The position numbers were made by a program, and so were the translations under genes. 64,000 nucleotides of DNA from Legionella busanensis (GTDB lineage: Bacteria; Pseudomonadota; Gammaproteobacteria; Legionellales; Legionellaceae). Below, piece after piece: positions 56,978 through 64,000 of this stretch. Where the stretch lies: positions 465,001 to 529,000 of the forward strand of contig NZ_UGOD01000001.1 of the NCBI RefSeq assembly GCF_900461525.1. Reading direction: 5' to 3'. Below the pieces are notes generated by a model, which was not told where the DNA came from, made no database searches, and saw only the letters and a program-made list of their open reading frames with translations. Each line of letters begins with the position of its first letter. Positions within the stretch are counted from its first letter, which is position 1.

Positions 56978-58633
56978 GTGAGTGTTAAGAAAGTTAGTAC
57001 GGGAATTGCTGGTTTAGATAAAATTTTACATGGTGGTTATCTAGCAGACAAGCCTACCCTCTTAAAGGGCAATCCGGGATCGGGGAAAACAATTTTCACC
57101 TTATTCTTTGCTCATGCTCAGCTTGCTGCCGGAAAGAAAGTTCTTTATGTAAGTTGTGATGAAAAGCCTGCAGAAATCCTCGTACACATGGATAACTTTA
57201 ATTTACAAGGCACCAAATTTAAAGCCAAAAATAAATTAATTATTCTAGATTTCACGCCCGAACTTGATGAAGTCGTTGGTGAGTTTGATTTAAATGTTCT
57301 TTTATTAAGGATATCGCAAGCGAGAAAGAAAGCCGGGGCAGATATCTTAATTATTGATTCACTGCATTCTTTATTTTTAGGGCTCACGCATGACAATAAT
57401 CTTCCCGCGGAAATTTTAAAACTATTTCAGTGGGCAAGTCATGAAAAGTTAACTCTTTTAACCACTATGGCTGGCCATATTGATATTTGTAGAACAAAGT
57501 TTTATGAAGAGTATATTGTTGACTGTATCATTGAGCTAAAGCAAAAAGTAACCAATAATTTAATGACTCGTTATTTACGAGTTTTAAAATTACGCGGATC
57601 ATCACATGGTACCAATGAGTATCCATTTGCTATTGTTTACAGTGGTATCTCCCTTATTCCAATTACAGAAACAAGATTAGAAACTAAAATTACTAAAAAA
57701 TATTTAAGCACAGGTATTCAAGGCTTAGATAAAATGCTTGGTAATAAAGGCTATCAAAAAGGTAGCTCTATCATGATTAGTGGTAAATCAGGGACTGCCA
57801 AGAGTATTTTTGCTGCACTTTTTGCTCAATCTGCGGCTCTGCAGGGGCAAAAAGTGTTGTATGTTTCTTTTGAAGAATCACCTGCTGATCTAGTTTCCCA
57901 TTTTAGTTCTATTAATTTGCATCTTAAGCGCTTTATTAAAACAAAGAAACTTACCATCATTTCTAAACGCTCGGTTGAAATGGGGTTAGAAGATCACATT
58001 ATCTCCTTAGTTGAACTGGCTAATCGTGAGCAATTTGATGTCTTAATCCTTGACCCTATTTCTGCTCTTCTCGATTTGGGTAGTCTCGCTGATGTTAAAT
58101 TTCTTTTTATTCGGTTTATTTCTTATTTAGCTGCATCTAACAAAACGTTACTACTTACAGAATTAATACCTGAGTATGCAGGTGAGAAAAGCGTACTTGG
58201 GTTGTCTAGTTTAACAACAACATGGCTTCACTTGACGCAAATTGCCAGTAATGCTGAATTTAATCGGATGCTTTATATAGCTAAGTCAAGGGGGTTAAAA
58301 ACATCAAATCAAATTAAAGAATTTGTAATAACCGACCAGGGTATAACTATTGAAGATCCTTATATACATGATAAGGAAATGGTGTTTGGATCTCAAAAAG
58401 AAGCCTGTATTTTAAAAGATAAGCAAGCTGAGTTTATGCGTAATCAAGAAATACAGTATTTAACAGATGAATTAATTGCATTAGAGGAAACACTTAAACT
58501 ACAAAGAAAAATTAACGAATTACGTAGTCTTACTCGAAAAAATGCAATTTTACATAAAAAGAGTAACTTATTAAAAGAAAATGAACAAAGGAAAGAACAT
58601 CAAAATACCAATAAAATGCTGAGAGATGAATAA
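56978..58633 (+). CDS. kaiC: KaiC-family ATPase
   Basis: A 551-residue double-domain RecA-like ATPase. CI (residues ~1-240) has Walker A GNPGSGKT at 31-38 and an Asp-Glu in SCDEKP at the catalytic-glutamate position. CII (~245-470) has Walker A GKSGTAKS at 269-276 and Glu-Glu in SFEESPADL. At the autophosphorylation site of cyanobacterial KaiC (Ser-Thr), this protein has S410-S411 in LSSLTTTWLHL, so it keeps phosphorylatable residues. A helical tail of ~80 residues ends it. The GTG start has GGGAG 6 nt upstream. It overlaps kaiB by one base. No kaiA is present, as in Legionella, where the kai genes are linked to stress fitness rather than a circadian clock. Confidence 0.92.
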   Translation: MSVKKVSTGIAGLDKILHGGYLADKPTLLKGNPGSGKTIFTLFFAHAQLAAGKKVLYVSCDEKPAEILVHMDNFNLQGTKFKAKNKLIILDFTPELDEVVGEFDLNVLLLRISQARKKAGADILIIDSLHSLFLGLTHDNNLPAEILKLFQWASHEKLTLLTTMAGHIDICRTKFYEEYIVDCIIELKQKVTNNLMTRYLRVLKLRGSSHGTNEYPFAIVYSGISLIPITETRLETKITKKYLSTGIQGLDKMLGNKGYQKGSSIMISGKSGTAKSIFAALFAQSAALQGQKVLYVSFEESPADLVSHFSSINLHLKRFIKTKKLTIISKRSVEMGLEDHIISLVELANREQFDVLILDPISALLDLGSLADVKFLFIRFISYLAASNKTLLLTELIPEYAGEKSVLGLSSLTTTWLHLTQIASNAEFNRMLYIAKSRGLKTSNQIKEFVITDQGITIEDPYIHDKEMVFGSQKEACILKDKQAEFMRNQEIQYLTDELIALEETLKLQRKINELRSLTRKNAILHKKSNLLKENEQRKEHQNTNKMLRDE

Positions 58634-58920
58634 TGACTAAAATGATATTAAAACTTTATATAGTTGGTCATGGCTCTATTTCAAAGCGAGCGATTAAAAA
58701 TCTTAAAGCAATTTGTGAGTTACCCGAGTTAGAGGGTTTATGTGATATTGAAGTCATTGATTTAAGTAAAGACTATAATTTAGCAGAGAAAGAAAAAATT
58801 CTAGCTACACCTGTTTTAATAAGGAAGGAACCGCTACCTCAAAAACGTATTATAGGAGATTTATCCAATTACCAGAAAGTACTTGAAATTCTGGAAGAAC
58901 CGATAAGCAAATTCTTATGA
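58633..58920 (+). CDS. kaiB: KaiB-family protein
   Basis: A 95-residue thioredoxin-like KaiB protein with LYIVGHGSISKRAIKNLKAI at the start, EVIDLSKDYNLAEKEKILATP and VLIRKEPLPQKRIIGDLSN, all family-specific. It should bind KaiC CI. Start and stop overlap kaiC and the GGDEF/EAL gene (1 and 4 nt), so the three are translationally coupled. Confidence 0.95.
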   Translation: MTKMILKLYIVGHGSISKRAIKNLKAICELPELEGLCDIEVIDLSKDYNLAEKEKILATPVLIRKEPLPQKRIIGDLSNYQKVLEILEEPISKFL

Positions 58921-61274
58921 TAAATAGAAAGGAAATCTATTGGCAGCAGCTCGTTGAAGCCTTAGCACAGGGCGTTCTGATAATAGATAAAAAAGGGGTA
59001 ATTCATTATGCAAATGAGCAAGCCGCAAGCCTATTTGGACTTGTGCCTGATAAGCTCATTGGTACCTATTTTACCCAACCATTAAATACGCAAGAAGTGC
59101 AAGAAATAGAAATTTTTAAGCAAAACGGTGGCATACGTATTGCTCAAATGGTGGTGAGGCCAGGCGCATGGCAAGGCCAATTTGCTTGGATTGTGTCTTT
59201 GTTGGATATAAGTGAGTTAAAAGAGAAGGATAAATTATTAGCAATAACGTCAAAAAGTGTTCAGTCCGCATCTGAAGGTATTATCATTACTGATGAAAAT
59301 GGCACTATTATTCAAGCAAACAAAGCATTTTTAGAATTAACAGGGTTTAAGGAACGGGAAGTTCTTGGAAAAAATCCAAACCTTTTACATTCAGGCAATC
59401 AAACGCGCGGATTTTATGAAAATTTATGGAATGTTTTAATTCGGCAGGGATATTGGAGTGGAGAAATAGTTAATAAGGACAAAAATAAACAAATTTCTAT
59501 CTTATTAACCCTTTCTGCGGTTAAAGATGAAAATGGAGAAATTAGTAATTATATTGGTTTTTTTCATGATTTAACCATCTTAAAAGCGCAAGAAAGACAG
59601 CTTGAGCGAGCAAAATATTATGATGTGGTGACTGCTTTACCCAACAAGTTTTTTTTAACCAAAAACCTCGAGCAGTATATTAGAAATTCACATCATAAGA
59701 ATAAAAATCTTATTATTCAAAGTATAAGAATATTTGGCTCACATAAAGATTCTATTTATGCTGAGAATCAGCAAACACGAGATAAAATAATTTTACAAGT
59801 TGTTGAACGCATTCGCCGTACAACTCATAAAGTACAATTTCTAGCGCGTATTGGTTATAATGAATTTATTATTGTCTATTTTACGCATCAAAACCTTGCC
59901 AGTTTTTCATCAGTTGCTAAGCAAATTATCAAAGTCCTCACTAAACCTTATAAAGTGAATGAAAAAAGTTATAAAATTTACTGTGTCATTGGCTTGGCGA
60001 CTTATAAAAAATATAGCGCCTTTAGTGCAGAAGAATTATTGCATCAAGCTGAAATTGCACGTCACAAAGCACGTCTTTTAGGCGTGAATACCTTTGATTT
60101 TTTTGACCCACAAGTCGAAATCGACACCATTGAATTTAACAAATATATTAAGTCAATTCATCAGGCGATTCAAGCTAATCAGCTTGAACTTTATTACCAA
60201 CCAAAAGTTAATTTGAAAACGGGTAAAGTCATTGGCCTTGAGGCGTTATTGCGCTGGAATCATCCTAAGCGGGGCTTATTAACAGCGTCAGAATTCCTAT
60301 TTCAAATAGATTATCATCCTATTTCATTAGAGCTCGGTCATTGGGTTATTCATCAGGCATTACGACAAGCTGAAATTCTTACAGCGCAACATTTAGAAAT
60401 ACCTATCTCTATTAATATTAGTTCTTATCAGCTTCAGGATAAAGATTTTGTTAAAAAGATAGATGAAGCTTTAGCATCATATCCCACAGTACCTAGCAAA
60501 TTATTAATGCTAGAAATTTTAGAGACAGAAGCGTTAGCTGATTTGCAACTTGTTTCGCGAATTATAAGGGATTGTAGAGAGCGAGATATTCTTTTCTCAT
60601 TAGATGATTTCGGCACCGGTTATTCATCGTTAACTTATCTTAAGGAATTAGATATTGCCGAAGTAAAATTGGACCAAAGCTTTATTCGTAATATATTAAA
60701 AAAACCAAAAGATTTAGCTATTTTAAAGTCTACTATTGATTTATGTCGAATCATGGGTCATGAACTAGTTGCTGAGGGTGTAGAAACAGTTCTACATGGT
60801 AAATTGCTAATGCACTTAGGATGTAACCATGTACAAGGATTTGCTATTTCCAAAGCGTTGTCCAGTAATGCTTTAATTCCTTGGCTAAAAAATTGGAGCC
60901 TTGGCGCTGAATGGCGTTATGATGAACTCACAAATGAATTAATTGATAAATTTATCTATATTGCTGTTGAACACTATATGCAATTTCAAAAAATTGGGCA
61001 GTATTTAAAAAATGAGCAAGTTTCCCTACCTGATTTAAACTTAAAAAATTGTTTGCTGGACAAGATGCTGCATAAATATGCGTCAAAGCTCGCTTCTGAG
61101 GCATTTGATAAACTAAATACTTACCATAAAAAGCAACATCTTTTAGCTAAGAAAATAATTCAGTTGGCTAAGAGTAATAATCACGAAGAAGCTTATAAGC
61201 AATTAGAACAGTTTGAAAAAATAAGGAATTTAATGCTACGAAATTTAATTTTAGCCATTTTTAAGCCAGATTAA
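58917..61274 (+). CDS. PAS-PAS-GGDEF(degenerate)-EAL signalling protein
   Basis: A 785-residue cyclic-di-GMP-type protein. Two PAS domains (about 5-105 and 110-232) lead to a degenerate GGDEF domain in which GYNEF at 313-317 replaces GGDEF, so cyclase activity is unlikely. The EAL domain (~415-665) looks competent: E442 in GLEALLRW, NISSYQL, LEILETEAL, DDFGTGYSSL, VKLDQSFI and AEGVET. It should therefore be a phosphodiesterase, perhaps GTP-regulated. A ~120-residue helical tail of unknown type follows. It has no membrane segment. Coupled to kaiB by a 4-nt overlap, it is the probable output of the kai operon; PAS ligand unknown. Confidence 0.9.
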   Translation: MINRKEIYWQQLVEALAQGVLIIDKKGVIHYANEQAASLFGLVPDKLIGTYFTQPLNTQEVQEIEIFKQNGGIRIAQMVVRPGAWQGQFAWIVSLLDISELKEKDKLLAITSKSVQSASEGIIITDENGTIIQANKAFLELTGFKEREVLGKNPNLLHSGNQTRGFYENLWNVLIRQGYWSGEIVNKDKNKQISILLTLSAVKDENGEISNYIGFFHDLTILKAQERQLERAKYYDVVTALPNKFFLTKNLEQYIRNSHHKNKNLIIQSIRIFGSHKDSIYAENQQTRDKIILQVVERIRRTTHKVQFLARIGYNEFIIVYFTHQNLASFSSVAKQIIKVLTKPYKVNEKSYKIYCVIGLATYKKYSAFSAEELLHQAEIARHKARLLGVNTFDFFDPQVEIDTIEFNKYIKSIHQAIQANQLELYYQPKVNLKTGKVIGLEALLRWNHPKRGLLTASEFLFQIDYHPISLELGHWVIHQALRQAEILTAQHLEIPISINISSYQLQDKDFVKKIDEALASYPTVPSKLLMLEILETEALADLQLVSRIIRDCRERDILFSLDDFGTGYSSLTYLKELDIAEVKLDQSFIRNILKKPKDLAILKSTIDLCRIMGHELVAEGVETVLHGKLLMHLGCNHVQGFAISKALSSNALIPWLKNWSLGAEWRYDELTNELIDKFIYIAVEHYMQFQKIGQYLKNEQVSLPDLNLKNCLLDKMLHKYASKLASEAFDKLNTYHKKQHLLAKKIIQLAKSNNHEEAYKQLEQFEKIRNLMLRNLILAIFKPD

Positions 61275-61309
61275 TACTGTATTTAATTCCTTCAGTAGTG
61301 CTCATTAAA

Positions 61310-62689
61310 TTAAGCTGGAACCTGAATTAACTCTTGACCATCTTCTTTTTTAAGTTGACTAAAAATTAACAAGGATAGGCAAGTAACTAACCCCATAGCG
61401 ATAAAGGTATGGTGAAGTGTATCTATATTTAGCAAAGATGTTTTAATGGGCGTAAATACATGAAGTAGAATAGCAGCAATAGCTACGCCAAAGCTTTGTG
61501 ATATTTGTTGAATAGTACTCATAATACTTGTTGCTGCACTTAAATCTTCAGCGTCAACATTAGCATAAGCAAGTGAATTCATGCCCGTGTATTGTAATGA
61601 AATAAGCAAACCATAGATAAATGTTAAAGTAGCAATTTTTAAAATAGTTGAATGTTCATCAATAAAAGAGAAAGAAATTAAAGAAAAACCAACTAAGAGA
61701 GTATTTAATATAAGTAATTTTTTATAACCTAAAAAGCGCAAAATATAAACAGCTAGCGGTTTGGTAATTAGAACACCTAAGGCAGTAGGTGCTAATAACA
61801 GGCCTGAAGTTTGTGGTGAATAACTAAGGCTAATTTGTAAAAGTAGTGGTAACAGAAAAGGAATACCACCAAACCCTATGCGACAGATTAAATTACCGAT
61901 AATTGCAACCCGAAATGTTCTGATTGATAAAAGGTTAATTTTAACAATGGGATGATTTTTGTTTTGAGAATGCCAGGCATAACTTAATAATAATATGATG
62001 GCAGCACTTATAGTAATTAGAGAACGTGCATCTGATAATAGCGTTTCACTAAAACTAGCAAAGCTATAAGTTAAAAGTGCAAGGCTGCTACCAAATAAAA
62101 TGAAACCTAGTTTATCTAAACGGTGCACTTGGCGAGGTGGCATATTGGGTAATAAATAATATGCTAATAAGAAAGCGATTAAGCCAATAGGCGCATTAAC
62201 CCAAAAAATCCAACGCCACGAAAAATAATTGGTAATTAAACCGCCTAATACCGGCCCTAACATTAAGCCTATTGCACCTATCATTACAACAATACTTAAT
62301 TTGCTAACTAATTCATGTCGCTCACATGTTCGAATAATAATTAATCTTCCTACTGGCATGGCTATAGAGCCGCCTAAACCTTGAATAAAACGGGCAACAA
62401 TTAATTCTAAAAGATTAGTAGTAAAGCCACACCAAATCGAACTTAAAGTAAAAATTGCAATAGCTGTCATAAATATTTTTTTGGCACCAAATTTGTCAGC
62501 TAACCAACCACTAATAGGAATAAAAATTGCCAAACTAAGAAGATAACTGATAAGAGCAAATTTTAATGAAACAGGATCGGCTTTTAAGCTATGCGCCATA
62601 ACAGGAATAGCCGTGTTAATAATTGTGTTATCCACTGCTTCCATGAACATCACAAAAGCTACAATAAGCAAGATAATAGTTTTATTCAT
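61310..62689 (-). CDS. MFS multidrug exporter (DHA2/EmrB type)
   Basis: A 459-residue membrane protein with about 14 hydrophobic segments. It has the MFS loop motif ADKFGAKKIF between segments 2 and 3, ARFIQGLGGSIAMPVGR in segment 4 and the motif C segment GPVLGGLI characteristic of drug/proton antiporters. The N-terminal DNTIINTAIPVMA is diagnostic of the DHA2 family. No EmrA-like adaptor is adjacent. Convergent with the EAL gene. Confidence 0.9.
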   Translation of the reverse strand: MNKTIILLIVAFVMFMEAVDNTIINTAIPVMAHSLKADPVSLKFALISYLLSLAIFIPISGWLADKFGAKKIFMTAIAIFTLSSIWCGFTTNLLELIVARFIQGLGGSIAMPVGRLIIIRTCERHELVSKLSIVVMIGAIGLMLGPVLGGLITNYFSWRWIFWVNAPIGLIAFLLAYYLLPNMPPRQVHRLDKLGFILFGSSLALLTYSFASFSETLLSDARSLITISAAIILLLSYAWHSQNKNHPIVKINLLSIRTFRVAIIGNLICRIGFGGIPFLLPLLLQISLSYSPQTSGLLLAPTALGVLITKPLAVYILRFLGYKKLLILNTLLVGFSLISFSFIDEHSTILKIATLTFIYGLLISLQYTGMNSLAYANVDAEDLSAATSIMSTIQQISQSFGVAIAAILLHVFTPIKTSLLNIDTLHHTFIAMGLVTCLSLLIFSQLKKEDGQELIQVPA

Positions 62690-62799
62690 AATATATTTTG
62701 TTTAAGTGTTAAATAAAAACACAAAGATGATTTGTTTATTCCTCTCATGAGAAGTATTATAGGCATGCTTAGATTTTAAGTGAAAGGAGTAAGGAAGTT

Positions 62800-63195
62800 A
62801 TGAAAAAAATAGCGATCGTTTTAGCATGTAGTTTATCAGCTGTTGCCTATGCAAAACAGTCAGATGCAACTCTCTTATGTGGCTACAAAGATTATTTTCG
62901 TTTAAGTGATGCTACCCATCCTGGTATTTATATCGTTGAGGCTAATACATCCCCTGAAATGTATATGCAAGTGATTAGTCCTCGTAGTTTTGAATTGCGT
63001 GATACGCCTGCTTGTCGTAGTGGTTATGCGCATATTACGGTAGCTTATGATAATTATAATTGGTGTATCTTAGATATCAAAGATGGCCCCTATATGAACC
63101 ATCCTGTCGTAAAAGCTACTTGCAGCGGTATTCGATACAAAGGTACAAAATATGATGGCATAGGTTCTTATTCATATACCATCGAACTTGATTAA
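62800..63195 (+). CDS. Small secreted hypothetical protein
   Basis: A 131-residue protein with a clear signal peptide (IAIVLACSLSAVAYA). The mature part has four Cys and many Tyr, suggesting a disulfide-bonded beta domain. I recognise no family. AAAGGAG precedes the ATG. It is an isolated gene, flanked downstream by an inverted-repeat element. Confidence 0.7.
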   Translation: MKKIAIVLACSLSAVAYAKQSDATLLCGYKDYFRLSDATHPGIYIVEANTSPEMYMQVISPRSFELRDTPACRSGYAHITVAYDNYNWCILDIKDGPYMNHPVVKATCSGIRYKGTKYDGIGSYSYTIELD

Positions 63196-63240
63196 AACAC
63201 TATTATTCAGGGTAGCTTAGCTGCTCTGAACATAATTATT

Positions 63241-63384
63241 AGACCTCTTGCCTAACCGGTTTATTTTACGCGATTTCTGTGTTGCAAGGATTTCTCCGGT
63301 GCTCATTTACGCCATATAAACTCCGCTCCTCAAAACCCTTGCGCCTTGCACTCACCCAAAATAAACAGGTTAGGCAAGAGGTCT
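63241..63384. repeat. MITE-like element with terminal inverted repeats (copy B)
   Basis: A 144-bp block starts agacctcttgcctaaccgg and ends cctgttt-type sequence reading aaacaggttaggcaagaggtct in part, its reverse complement with one mismatch. The core contains ccggtgctcattta and aaactccgctcctc, similar to the core of copy A at 10195 (cggtgctc ... cactccg). Length equals that of copy A, and both ends share agac(c/t)tctt, supporting one family. It fills the gap between two convergent genes. Confidence 0.75.
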
Positions 63385-63389
63385 ATTCT

Positions 63390-64000
63390 CTAAATTAAGG
63401 GATAAATAAGCTGGGCAAGTGAGAGCATAAAAGCTGGGTCGCCTTTATCTTCAATAAACCATTGAGCAGATAATATGACTCGTAAAAATACCCAGGATGT
63501 TAAACAAGTTAAGTCAATATCTAAAGCTGTTGCTAGTTTAGTAAGTCGTTCTTGAATCATTGTTTTACAATTCTGTTTGTTTTGATTTAATTCTTCTTTA
63601 CTAATTAGATCATAAGCTGCTGCTTCAAATCCCATATCGCCAATAATGCCTTTAGGATCAATGGCTACCCAATTTTTCTGGTGATTAAGAATATTGTCTA
63701 AATGTAAATCACCATGGCAAAGATAAGTATGCGCCCCTGTATTAAGAAGCTTAGATTTTAATCTCTTTGCTTTATCAATTAAAGATGTTTCAAACTGTTG
63801 GGGTGCTAAGTTGTCTATTACTCTTAACCAATGGCTAACTGAGTAAAATTGATGATTTTTAGGGGGTGATTTGGCTGCAAGTTGCTTAACAACGCTGGCA
63901 TAGTAAGTTATTTTTTCGTGCAGCGTTAATTCAGGAATATGTTTTAGAGAATGTCCAGGAGTAGCCTGCTCAAGTAGTAAGGCATTATAATTTAAATCAT
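63390..64000 (-). CDS. Aminoglycoside/streptomycin phosphotransferase-like protein (partial)
   Basis: The frame is open from the window edge at 64000 down to 63390, so the N-terminus is missing. About 200 residues are visible. They include ALLLEQATPGHSL near the edge, the kinase catalytic loop CHGDLHLDNIL, the metal-binding VAIDPKGIIGD and FEAAAYDL. This matches the streptomycin 6-kinase / hydroxyurea phosphotransferase family. It could confer resistance or phosphorylate another small molecule; chromosomal members often have unknown substrates. The ATG at 63635 is internal and not the start. Confidence 0.85.
   Translation of the reverse strand, partial: DLNYNALLLEQATPGHSLKHIPELTLHEKITYYASVVKQLAAKSPPKNHQFYSVSHWLRVIDNLAPQQFETSLIDKAKRLKSKLLNTGAHTYLCHGDLHLDNILNHQKNWVAIDPKGIIGDMGFEAAAYDLISKEELNQNKQNCKTMIQERLTKLATALDIDLTCLTSWVFLRVILSAQWFIEDKGDPAFMLSLAQLIYPLI

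Noticed and set aside
63390-63635. 81-codon minus-strand gene starting at 63635
   Set aside because: The frame stays open to the window edge and the kinase motif HGDLHLDN lies upstream of that ATG, so it is only the C-terminal part of a larger gene.

Overview
The window looks like chromosome from an AT-rich gammaproteobacterium, most likely Legionella or another member of the Legionellales. The assignment is inferred from several things together: a eukaryotic-type SH2-domain protein with an acidic C-terminus, a kaiC-kaiB-GGDEF/EAL operon without kaiA, a PvcA/PvcB isonitrile cluster, the radC / coaBC-dut-algC neighbourhood, and low GC with long AT-rich spacers. No database search was possible, so the genus is not proven.

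Layout. 1-2245: the 3' two-thirds of a 23S rRNA gene, 5S rRNA and a terminator. 2.4-12.5 kb: housekeeping and accessory genes, namely a YgjP-type metallopeptidase, an epimerase, glutathione reductase with gamma-carbonic anhydrase, an HlyD/ABC/ABC-2 exporter operon, two alpha/beta hydrolases, and a frameshifted choloylglycine-hydrolase-type gene. 12.6-29.8 kb: a sugar transporter divergent from a 15.7 kb, six-gene alpha-glucan/trehalose operon (GlgE, TreS-maltokinase fusion, MalQ-GlgB fusion, TreZ, GH57/DUF3536, TreY). 30-32 kb: a secreted thaumatin-like protein. 32.5-38 kb: TrpS, a secreted CxxCH protein, an L,D-transpeptidase-like protein, an SDR and a broken DUF883-like gene. 38.3-43 kb: the SH2-domain protein, a 40-bp perfect palindrome, and a P450 / PvcB / PvcA cluster divergent from a LysR regulator. 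43-56.4 kb: CMD-family protein, unknowns, FAD monooxygenase, radC, coaBC-dut-algC, a large helical-repeat protein, a TPR-methyltransferase with rdgB, and a secreted nuclease. 56.5-61.3 kb: a tiny KGG-type protein and the kai operon. 61.3-64 kb: an MFS exporter, a secreted small protein, and a kinase of the streptomycin-phosphotransferase type cut by the window edge.

How the genes work together. The glucan operon encodes both directions of a trehalose-glucan cycle. TreS makes maltose from trehalose, the fused kinase makes maltose-1-phosphate, GlgE polymerises it and GlgB branches it, while TreY and TreZ take linear ends back to trehalose. The usual debranching partner TreX is absent. An overlapping GH57/DUF3536 gene sits where it would be expected.

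The pvc-type cluster should make an isonitrile from an aromatic amino acid and pass it to a P450. The kai operon couples a KaiC ATPase and KaiB to a protein with an intact-looking EAL domain and a degenerate GGDEF domain.

Non-coding structure includes two related ~144-bp elements with terminal inverted repeats (10195 and 63241), two copies of a second palindromic family (32212 and 51181), and the 40-bp perfect palindrome at 38943.
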